Notes under the pieces: generated by a model | Database searches by the model: none | Seen by the model: only the letters and a program-made list of their open reading frames with translations | What the model was told of the DNA's origin: nothing | Made by a program: the position numbers and the translations under genes | Assembly: GCA_903837555.1 (NCBI GenBank) | Contig: CAILUV010000079.1 | Coordinates: 1-59,074, forward strand | From: an uncultured Alphaproteobacteria bacterium | Lineage (GTDB): Bacteria > Pseudomonadota > Alphaproteobacteria > Micropepsales > Micropepsaceae | DNA length: 59,074 nucleotides | Reading direction: 5' to 3' | In this document: piece by piece, positions 53,412 through 59,074 of the stretch | Layout of the letters: each line of letters starts with the position of its first letter | How positions within the stretch are numbered: the first letter of the stretch is position 1

Positions 53412-55814
53412 CTAGGCGCGCAATGTCGCGCCGATCTTGAGCGTGGCGGCGACGATCTTCTGCGCCAGCGCCTCGATCTCGGCATCGGTCAGGGTCGCAT
53501 CCTTCGGCTGGATACGAACCGCCACCGCCACCGACTTCTTGCCCTCCGGCACGCCCTTGCCTTCATACACGTCAAAGACATTGACGCTGTCGATCAGGTT
53601 GCGGTCGGCGGTCTTCACCGCCTTGACGATCTCGCCTGCGGCCAGCTTGGAATCCACCACAAACGCGAAGTCGCGCTCGATCGCCTGGAACGGCGAAGGC
53701 GCGAACAGCGGCTTGGCCTTGCCGCCCTTCGACTTGGCGTCGGGAATGGCGTCCAGGAAGATTTCAAATCCGGCGGCAGGACCCTTCAGGTCGAACGCCG
53801 CCAGAATCTTGGGATGGATTTCGCCGAACTGGGCGATCACCTTGGGGCCCATGGCAATCGTGCCGCTGCGGCCCGGATGATACCAGGCGGGCGCGCCCTG
53901 GGTGATCGGCGCCGACATGGGCGCGCCGGTGATGGCTTCCAGCGCGGCCAGAAGGTCGGCCTTCACATCGAAAAGGCCCGGCGCATCGGCGCCTTTCTGC
54001 CAGTGGCGCTCCGGGGTGCCGCTGCGGATCGCGGCGGCCACGGTCTTCTGCTGACCCGGCACGCCGCTGTCGAACGCTGCGCCGATTTCAAACAGTTGCA
54101 GGTTGGCGAATCCACGCGCCGCATTGCGCGAAGCTGCCGCCAGCAGCGACGGCAATATGGATGGGCGCAGCGCGTCAAGGTCTGACGCAATCGGATTGGA
54201 CAGCTGGCGGGCATCGTCACCGCCGCCAAATAGCCTCGCGGAATCGCGCGCGATGAACGAGAAGGACACCGCCTCGTTGAAGCCGCGTGCCGCCAGCGCG
54301 CGGCGCGCGGTGCGGGTGCGACGCTGGGCCTTCGACAGCACGGCGGTTGCCACGGCGCTCGGGCGCGGAAGGGCCACGGAGGCAACGCCGCCCAGGCCAT
54401 GAATGCGCACGACTTCTTCCACCAGGTCGGCGGGACCGCCGACGTCATGGCGCCAGCTCGGCGGCACCACCAGCCAGCCCGAATCCACCACGAAGCCCAG
54501 CGATTCCAGGATGCGCCGGATTTCGTCTTGCGGCACCGTGATGCCGCCTAGCTTCTGAACAAAGGCGGGGTCGAAGGAAATCGGCTTGTGCGCCGGCGGC
54601 AACTCGCCCGCGATCACCACATCAGACGCTTCGCCGCCGCACCAGTCCAGAATGTACTGGGTGCACAGCTCCAGCCCCGGCAGCACGAACTGCGGATCGA
54701 CGCCGCGTTCAAAGCGATAACGCGCATCGGAAATGATGCTCTGCTTGCGGCCCGCGCGCGCGATGCGCGCCGGATCGAACCAGGCGGATTCGATGAAGAC
54801 GTTGACGGTGCTGTCAAAGCTGCCGCTCTCCATGCCGCCCATCACGCCGGCAATGCCCAGCGCCTTGGCATCATCGGCGATCACAATGGTGTCGCCGTCG
54901 AGCGTGTAGGTCTTTTCGTCCAGCGCCAGAACACTCTCGCCGTCTTTCGCCATGCGGGCGCGCAGCCCGCCGGTCAGCTTGTCGGCGTCGAACACGTGCA
55001 GCGGGCGGCCGCGATCCTGCGAAATAAGATTGGTGGCATCGACCAGCGCCGAGATCGACTTCATGCCGACGCTCTTCAGCTTGTCCTGCACCCATTTGGG
55101 TGCCGGGCCATTCTTGACGCCGCGGATCAGCCGTCCGGCGAAGATCGGAGCAGCGTTCTTTGTTTCGGGCGTGAAATCCAGCGTGACAGTCTTGGGGCAA
55201 GGATATTTGCCCGCCACCGGCTGCACTTTTTCCGTTTTCAGCTTGCCCAGACCGCTAGCGGCCAGATCGCGGGCGATGCCGAACACGCTGGCCGCGTCGC
55301 CGCGATTGGGCGTGATCGACACATCGAACAAGGGATCGTTGGCCAAGAGGCCGGCGGCTTCCAGCGCGCCCGCCACCGGCTGTCCCGGTTGGGCATCGGC
55401 CTTCAGCTCGATGATGCCGTCATGGTCTTCGCCCAGCAGCAGTTCGCGGGCGCTGCACATCATGCCGCGCGATTCCACATCGCGGATCTTGCCGATCTTC
55501 AGCGCTTCGCCGGTCGCCGGGATCACGGTGCCGGGACGGGCCAGAACCACCTTGATGCCGGCGCGCGCATTGGGCGCGCCGCACACGATCTGCAGCGTCT
55601 CCTTGCCGTCACTGACCGTGCACAGGCGCAGCTTGTTGGCATTGGGATGCTTGTCGGCGGTCAGCACTTCGCCGACCACGAAGGCCTTCAGGGCAGCGCC
55701 GGGGTCGGTGATGCTTTCGACTTCCAGGCCGATCGAGGTCAATTTTTCGCCGATCACGTCGGGCGACGCATCGGTATCGAGATGTTCCTTGAGCCAGGAG
55801 AGGGTGAACTTCAT
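53412..55814 (-). CDS. pheT: Phenylalanyl-tRNA synthetase beta subunit
   Basis: An 800-residue subunit of the class II synthetase that charges tRNA-Phe. Domains in order: tRNA-binding OB fold ([26 protein letters not shown]), B3/B4 editing domain, B5 domain ([30 protein letters not shown]), catalytic-like core ([18 protein letters not shown]) and the C-terminal anticodon-binding FDX-ACB domain ([27 protein letters not shown]). Full length and intact. It overlaps pheS by four bases. Confidence 0.97.
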   Translation of the reverse strand: MKFTLSWLKEHLDTDASPDVIGEKLTSIGLEVESITDPGAALKAFVVGEVLTADKHPNANKLRLCTVSDGKETLQIVCGAPNARAGIKVVLARPGTVIPATGEALKIGKIRDVESRGMMCSARELLLGEDHDGIIELKADAQPGQPVAGALEAAGLLANDPLFDVSITPNRGDAASVFGIARDLAASGLGKLKTEKVQPVAGKYPCPKTVTLDFTPETKNAAPIFAGRLIRGVKNGPAPKWVQDKLKSVGMKSISALVDATNLISQDRGRPLHVFDADKLTGGLRARMAKDGESVLALDEKTYTLDGDTIVIADDAKALGIAGVMGGMESGSFDSTVNVFIESAWFDPARIARAGRKQSIISDARYRFERGVDPQFVLPGLELCTQYILDWCGGEASDVVIAGELPPAHKPISFDPAFVQKLGGITVPQDEIRRILESLGFVVDSGWLVVPPSWRHDVGGPADLVEEVVRIHGLGGVASVALPRPSAVATAVLSKAQRRTRTARRALAARGFNEAVSFSFIARDSARLFGGGDDARQLSNPIASDLDALRPSILPSLLAAASRNAARGFANLQLFEIGAAFDSGVPGQQKTVAAAIRSGTPERHWQKGADAPGLFDVKADLLAALEAITGAPMSAPITQGAPAWYHPGRSGTIAMGPKVIAQFGEIHPKILAAFDLKGPAAGFEIFLDAIPDAKSKGGKAKPLFAPSPFQAIERDFAFVVDSKLAAGEIVKAVKTADRNLIDSVNVFDVYEGKGVPEGKKSVAVAVRIQPKDATLTDAEIEALAQKIVAATLKIGATLRA

Positions 55815-56890
55815 CGGCTCAGCCCTCCATCCAAAGTGGGGATGTCGAGCGGCTGAAAGCCGTAGTGCTTCAGCCAGCGCAGGTCCGATTCAAAGAAGCT
55901 GCGAATGTCGGGCATGCCGTATTTCAGCATCGCCATGCGGTCCAGACCGAAGCCGAAGGCAAAGCCCTGATACCTGTTCGGGTCGATGCCGCAATTCTCC
56001 AGCACCTTGCGATGGACCATGCCACTGCCACCCAGCTCCAGCCAGTCATTGCCGGTGCCGAAGGTGATCTTGCCCGGCACGCTGCGGTCGCAGCGCATGT
56101 CCCATTCCAGCGACGGTTCGGTGAAGGGGAAAAATGACGGGCGCGCCCGCAGCTCGATCTGATCGATCTCGAAGAAGGCCTTGCAGAACTGCTCCACCGT
56201 CCATTTCAGATGGCCCAGGTGAATGCCTTCATCCACCACCAGCGCCTCGACCTGGTGGAACATGGGCGAATGGGTGGCGTCTGAATCCACGCGATAGGTG
56301 CGGCCCGGCGAGATCATGCGGATCGGCGGCTTGGCGTTCAGCATGGTGCGCACCTGCACCGGCGAGGTGTGGGTGCGCAGCACATGGCTCATGCCGTCCG
56401 CCTGCGGCGCGACATAGAAAGTGTCCTGCATCTGGCGCGCCGGATGGTCGGGCGGAATGTTCAGCTTGGTGAAATTGTAATCGTCGAATTCCACATCCGG
56501 GCCTTCGGCGACGCCAAAGCCAAGGTCGGCGAAGATCGCGACCACTTCGTCCAGAACCTGGCTGATGGGATGGATACTGCCGGCATTCTCGCTGCGGGTG
56601 GGCAGCGTGACGTCCAGCGTTTCCGACACAAGGCGCGCATCCAGCGCCGCATCGGCCAGCTGGCCCTTGCGCTGCGCGATCGCCTCGGCGACGGCGTCTT
56701 TCAGGCCGTTGAGCTTTGGGCCCTGCACCTTGCGCTCTTCGGGGTCCAGCTTGCCCATGGTGGCCAGCAGCGCGCTGACCGAGCCCTTCTTGCCCAGCGC
56801 GCCGACGCGCACGGCTTCGAGCGCCGCTTCATCGGAAGCGGCGGCTACCTGCGCCAGTATGTCGGACTGAAGGGCGGTTATATCGGTCAT
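55811..56890 (-). CDS. pheS: Phenylalanyl-tRNA synthetase alpha subunit
   Basis: A 359-residue catalytic subunit. The N-terminal coiled coil is followed by the class II motifs: motif 1 near [19 protein letters not shown], motif 2 [31 protein letters not shown] and motif 3 [17 protein letters not shown]. It is normal in length. The start lies about 120 bases after rplT, behind a long hairpin that may control read-through from the ribosomal genes. Confidence 0.97.
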   Translation of the reverse strand: MTDITALQSDILAQVAAASDEAALEAVRVGALGKKGSVSALLATMGKLDPEERKVQGPKLNGLKDAVAEAIAQRKGQLADAALDARLVSETLDVTLPTRSENAGSIHPISQVLDEVVAIFADLGFGVAEGPDVEFDDYNFTKLNIPPDHPARQMQDTFYVAPQADGMSHVLRTHTSPVQVRTMLNAKPPIRMISPGRTYRVDSDATHSPMFHQVEALVVDEGIHLGHLKWTVEQFCKAFFEIDQIELRARPSFFPFTEPSLEWDMRCDRSVPGKITFGTGNDWLELGGSGMVHRKVLENCGIDPNRYQGFAFGFGLDRMAMLKYGMPDIRSFFESDLRWLKHYGFQPLDIPTLDGGLSR

Positions 56891-56963
56891 GGGAAACCTA
56901 CGGAGCTGTTGAAACTACCCCGGGTCCGGCCTCGCGTCGCGTTTGGTCACGCAACGCTGCGGC

Positions 56964-57012
56964 GTTAAGTCGGGCGGAAGGTCCACTGGACCTTCCGCTT
57001 TTCCGACTTAAC
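56964..57012 (-). promoter_or_regulatory. Long RNA hairpin between rplT and pheS
   Basis: On the minus strand an outer 10-bp stem GTTAAGTCGG / CCGACTTAAC encloses an inner stem GCGGAAGGTCC / GGACCTTCCGC, separated by an AAAA bulge on one side. The outer arm includes the rplT stop codon. No U-run follows on this strand, so it looks more like an attenuation or processing element than a complete terminator. Confidence 0.55.
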
Positions 57013-57358
57013 CCTTGGACGCCTGATCCACCAGAGCCTTGAACGCGGTGGGCTCGTGGATAGCCAGATCGGACAGGACCTTGCGGTCGATCTCGATGCC
57101 AGCGCCGGCGAGCCCGGCGATAAATCGGCTGTAGGTGATGCCATGCTCGCGCACGGCGGCGTTGATGCGCTGGATCCACAAAGCGCGGAAGTTACGCTTG
57201 CGCTCCTTGCGGCCGATATAGTTGTGCTGCAGCGACTTATCGACCGCGGCATTGGCCGTGGTGATGTTGTTCTTGCGGCGGCCGGTAAAGCCCTTGGCCT
57301 GCTTCAGAACCTTGTTGCGGCGGGCGCGTGACGGAACGGAACGGGGTGCACGGCTCAT
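57008..57358 (-). CDS. rplT: 50S ribosomal protein L20
   Basis: A 116-residue basic ribosomal protein. The start [43 protein letters not shown] and the core [33 protein letters not shown] region (here [19 protein letters not shown]) are diagnostic. It follows rpmI directly, as in the common rpmI-rplT-pheST order. L20 is needed for assembly of the large subunit and represses its own operon in other bacteria. Confidence 0.98.
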   Translation of the reverse strand: MSRAPRSVPSRARRNKVLKQAKGFTGRRKNNITTANAAVDKSLQHNYIGRKERKRNFRALWIQRINAAVREHGITYSRFIAGLAGAGIEIDRKVLSDLAIHEPTAFKALVDQASKG

Positions 57359-57565
57359 TTAAATTCCTCCGCCATAGGGCATCCAGCGCTTCACGCGCTG
57401 GCTTTCGGACTTGGACAGGAGGTCCATGCCGCGCAGGTCGCGGGTGCGGGCCGGCGAGTTGTTGATCAGGCGATGGCGCTTGCCGACCTGATGGGTCTTG
57501 ATCTTGCCCTTGGCAGTGATCTTGAAGCGCTTTTTGGCGCCCGACTTGGTCTTCATCTTGGACAT
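57359..57565 (-). CDS. rpmI: 50S ribosomal protein L35
   Basis: A 68-residue basic protein with the L35 signature KMKTKSGAKKRFKITAKGKI and the C-terminal SARTRDLRGM-like segment (SPARTRDLRGMDLLSKSESQRVKRWMPYG). The ATG at 57565 is chosen; an alternative Met three codons in would match the E. coli start. It adjoins rplT with no gap. infC, often upstream, is absent. Confidence 0.96.
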   Translation of the reverse strand: MSKMKTKSGAKKRFKITAKGKIKTHQVGKRHRLINNSPARTRDLRGMDLLSKSESQRVKRWMPYGGGI

Positions 57566-57735
57566 TTTGCTATCCTTCACGGCACCCGGATAAATCCGGT
57601 TCCCCCTGGTTGGTGTGCGCATGGCGCACGGGGGTCGCATTTGGGGCTGCCACGGCATGTCCGGCCGGGCCGCCCGAGAGGGGCGCGTTTAAGAGGAAAT
57701 CGGGCCGAGAATCAAGCCGCGCGCCGGGAAAAGCG

Positions 57736-57978
57736 CTATTTCACGTCCCGGTCGCGGGTCGGGGAGGCGGAGGAATCGCCAGTAACCCCGAAATCGCCGG
57801 ATTTGTTGCCGCCCTCGGCCATGTCGAAGCCTTCGGCCGACAGGCCGCGCTTCAAAAGCTCGCGCACGGCGGCGGCGCGGCTGGGCATCCGGCGCTTGAA
57901 GCGCCAATTGTCCAAAGCTTCCAGTTCCGCCTCGGTCAGCATGATCTGAAGGCGCTCGCCGCGCGTCAAATCGTTCAT
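57736..57978 (-). CDS. Small ribbon-helix-helix type DNA-binding protein
   Basis: An 80-residue protein. GERLQIMLTEAELEALDNWRFKRRMPSRAAAVRELLKRGL fits the ribbon-helix-helix fold (a beta strand followed by two helices with a conserved turn and a basic second helix), as in CopG/Arc-type repressors and antitoxins. The C-terminal 30 residues are polar and probably disordered. No toxin gene is adjacent. AAGGA precedes the start; the GTG one codon upstream (57981) is about as likely. A perfect 19-base palindrome lies 36 bases upstream and is a plausible operator for it. Confidence 0.7.
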   Translation of the reverse strand: MNDLTRGERLQIMLTEAELEALDNWRFKRRMPSRAAAVRELLKRGLSAEGFDMAEGGNKSGDFGVTGDSSASPTRDRDVK

Positions 57979-58014
57979 CACCGTGAAAGTCCTTTAGAAA
58001 CAAAGGCATCGCGT

Positions 58015-58033
58015 TATGAGTAACTTACTCATA
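58015..58033. promoter_or_regulatory. Perfect 19-base palindrome, candidate operator
   Basis: TATGAGTAACTTACTCATA has nine-base arms around a central C. It lies immediately upstream of the leftward ribbon-helix-helix gene, where an autoregulatory operator would be expected. Ribbon-helix-helix dimers bind such short inverted repeats. The link to this protein is inferred from position. Confidence 0.55.
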
Positions 58034-58051
58034 GGGCGGAACCTTAGATAA

Positions 58052-58078
58052 GGAACCCATTTTGGGCGGATTAGTTCC
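58052..58078. promoter_or_regulatory. GGAAC/GTTCC element, EcfG-like promoter
   Basis: GGAAC (58052-58056), 16 bases and then AGTT matches the EcfG promoter pattern GGAAC-N16-CGTT with one mismatch, pointing to the kinase gene. Because the end reads GTTCC, the same element on the minus strand reads GGAAC-N16-GGTT and points to the ribbon-helix-helix gene. A further GGAAC lies at 58038-58042. Confidence 0.4.
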
Positions 58079-58093
58079 TTGCGGCAAGATCGT

Positions 58094-58107
58094 CTTTGGT
58101 ACCAAAG
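58094..58107. promoter_or_regulatory. Perfect 14-base palindrome
   Basis: CTTTGGTACCAAAG, a perfect palindrome in the gap upstream of the kinase gene. It is a plausible binding site for a dimeric regulator; which one is unknown. Confidence 0.4.
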
Positions 58108-58139
58108 CAGCCAGTTGCTAACTTAAGTCATTGAAATAT

Positions 58140-58151
58140 AACAATATTGTT
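58140..58151. promoter_or_regulatory. Perfect 12-base AT-rich palindrome
   Basis: AACAATATTGTT lies about 55 bases before the kinase start, inside the most AT-rich part of the gap. It could be an operator or part of the core promoter region. Confidence 0.35.
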
Positions 58152-58205
58152 GTTGCCACCCGGTCCGGATGGGTGCATGCTGGTCGGTGAAAGGAGGGTC
58201 TCCTC

Positions 58206-58901
58206 ATGGACACTACCCTCGCCTATCAGACACCCCAGACCGCCCCCGCCCCCGCCACCGATCTGGTCGCGGAAGCCAATCACCGCATCGCCAACAGCCT
58301 GACCCTCCTGGTCAGCATGGTCCGGATGCAGTCGGTCTCGGTAAAGAAGAAGCAGGAGATGCTCAGCCCCGCCGATGTCCGGCTGATGCTGGACGGCATC
58401 GCCGCGCGCATCACGATCAGCCAGCTCCACCGCATCCTGTCGCGCGGCGGCGCCGAGGGCGTGGTCAGCCTGAAGCCGCATCTCGAAGAAGTCACCGCCG
58501 CGCTGGTCACCGCCCTGTCCTCGTCCGACCAGCAGGTGAAGGTGATGCATACCGGCACCGACTGCATGGTGCAGATGCGCCATGTGCAGCCGATCGTGCT
58601 GATCCTTTGCGAAGCCTTCATCAATGCGATGAAATATGCCCATCCCGCCGCCGTGCCGCTGATCATGACGGTGGATTGCAGCCTGGGCCGGGACGGAAAG
58701 CTGGCGTTGACCGTCAGCGATGACGGCGTTGGATTGCCGGATGGCTTTGATACGGAGAAGAGCGGCGGCCTGGGCTTTCGCGTGATGCGCAGCCTGGCGG
58801 CTGAAATCGGCGGCGAACTGCGCATTCAGTCCACCCCGCTGGGGCTGACCTTCCGCATTGCCTTGCCGACCGGTGCGCTGGGCGGCGACAAGCCCTTCTG
58901 A
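58206..58901 (+). CDS. Soluble histidine kinase of the HisKA_2/HWE type
   Basis: A 231-residue cytoplasmic protein consisting only of a dimerisation helix and an ATPase domain. LVAEANHRIANSLTLLVSMVRMQS is the HisKA_2/HWE phospho-acceptor helix (His near residue 27), and the ATPase domain shows CEAFINAMKYAHP (N box), VSDDGVGLPDGFD and GGLGFRVMRSLAAEIGGELRIQS. No sensory or membrane segment is present, so it may receive input from a partner. Kinases of this class feed the PhyR-EcfG general stress response in alphaproteobacteria, which suits the EcfG-like motif upstream, but no phyR is in view. AAAGGAGG precedes the ATG. Confidence 0.85.
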   Translation: MDTTLAYQTPQTAPAPATDLVAEANHRIANSLTLLVSMVRMQSVSVKKKQEMLSPADVRLMLDGIAARITISQLHRILSRGGAEGVVSLKPHLEEVTAALVTALSSSDQQVKVMHTGTDCMVQMRHVQPIVLILCEAFINAMKYAHPAAVPLIMTVDCSLGRDGKLALTVSDDGVGLPDGFDTEKSGGLGFRVMRSLAAEIGGELRIQSTPLGLTFRIALPTGALGGDKPF

Positions 58902-58940
58902 TCCTTTAGCGCCGCAGCTTTTTGCGCTATGCGCTGACCC

Positions 58941-59074
58941 ATGTTCTTTCAGGGCAAATTCCTGCCATGGCTGCGCCGCGCGGGGCTGTGGCTGTTCTGG
59001 CCCGCAGTCGCCGTCGTGGTGTGGGGCCAGCTCACGCCCCAGCCGCCCTCGCTGGTGGAAAACCACTGGGACAA
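58941..59074 (+). CDS. VanZ-like family membrane protein, N-terminal part (runs off window)
   Basis: The first 44 codons are visible, starting MFFQGKFLPWLRRAGLWLF. One transmembrane helix (about residues 13-29) is followed by LTPQPPSLVENHWDK, which resembles the region after helix 1 in VanZ-like proteins (usually xPxP....N.DKxxHF). Function of such stand-alone members is unknown. It starts 39 bases after the kinase stop on the same strand and may be cotranscribed. Confidence 0.65.
   Translation, partial: MFFQGKFLPWLRRAGLWLFWPAVAVVVWGQLTPQPPSLVENHWD

Noticed and set aside
57597-57625. GGAAC...CGTG on the minus strand as an EcfG promoter of rpmI
   Set aside because: The -10 part mismatches, and a stress promoter on a ribosomal operon is implausible without further support.
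1-59074. tRNA or rRNA genes, CRISPR arrays, prophage or defence islands
   Set aside because: I looked for T-loop signatures, regularly spaced repeats and clusters of unknown or restriction-type genes and saw none; gene content is core chromosomal.

Overview
The window is a contiguous piece of a GC-rich alphaproteobacterial chromosome. The lineage call rests on gene order (DUF299/ppsR-hemE-hemH-hemJ-rho, then mnmE, mnmG-rsmG-parA-parB; hrcA-grpE beside rph-rdgB-hemW; maf-aroE-coaE-dnaQ beside secB and a Tim44-like gene), on a two-gene DUF3311/MctP-type transporter, on OlsB-like lipid synthesis and on GGAAC-N16/17-CGTT (EcfG-type) promoter motifs. Genus cannot be fixed from sequence alone. Almost everything is single-copy core chromosome. 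The only mobile DNA is the edge of an IS3-family element at the left end. I see no tRNA, rRNA, CRISPR array or prophage.

Layout. 0-3.5 kb: IS3 edge and a truncated gene, a TPR/2OG-oxygenase gene, a UrcA-family gene, a small two-helix membrane protein behind a consensus EcfG promoter, and an exported cupin. 3.5-13.9 kb: DUF3311/MctP transporter, pstCAB (without pstS or phoU here), a divergent hybrid histidine kinase, an AmpG-like permease, an OlsB-like N-acyltransferase and an exported RidA. Similar TGTCACAAA sites precede pst and olsB. 13.9-28 kb: pirin, gshB, yraN, rsmI, a divergent LpoA-like lipoprotein, hemW, rdgB, rph, hrcA-grpE-dapB-nth, an adenosine kinase, yjbQ, smr, mltA and a Tim44-like gene. 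28-32.1 kb: secB, then leftward dnaQ-coaE-aroE-maf-ppsR. 32.13-32.42 kb: an intergenic region placed exactly where alphaproteobacterial oriC usually lies (DUF299 | hemE), where transcription switches from leftward to rightward. 32.4-36.5 kb: hemE-hemH-hemJ and rho. 36.5-46.2 kb: qor, a DUF255 thioredoxin-fold protein, DUF6489, mnmE, an inserted glycosyltransferase, mnmG-rsmG-parA-parB. Two perfect 16-bp parS sites lie inside mnmG and rsmG. 46.2-59.1 kb: hisA-hisH, a DUF4153 membrane protein, lepA, a glycosyltransferase-like/methyltransferase pair, pheT-pheS-rplT-rpmI, a ribbon-helix-helix gene, a HisKA_2/HWE-type kinase and the start of a VanZ-like gene.

How it works together. The centre is a replication and segregation hub: predicted oriC, two centromere sites about 11 kb away, and parAB right beside them. 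Around it are haem synthesis, transcription termination, tRNA modification and translation genes, mostly in tightly packed operons with ATGA/GTGA stop-start overlaps. Two regulatory themes recur in the non-coding DNA: phosphate starvation (pst and olsB) and the general stress response (EcfG-like promoters at 2.6 kb and 58.05 kb). The least explained stretch is 57.98-58.2 kb, which packs three perfect palindromes and a mirrored GGAAC/GTTCC pair between a ribbon-helix-helix gene and a soluble histidine kinase.
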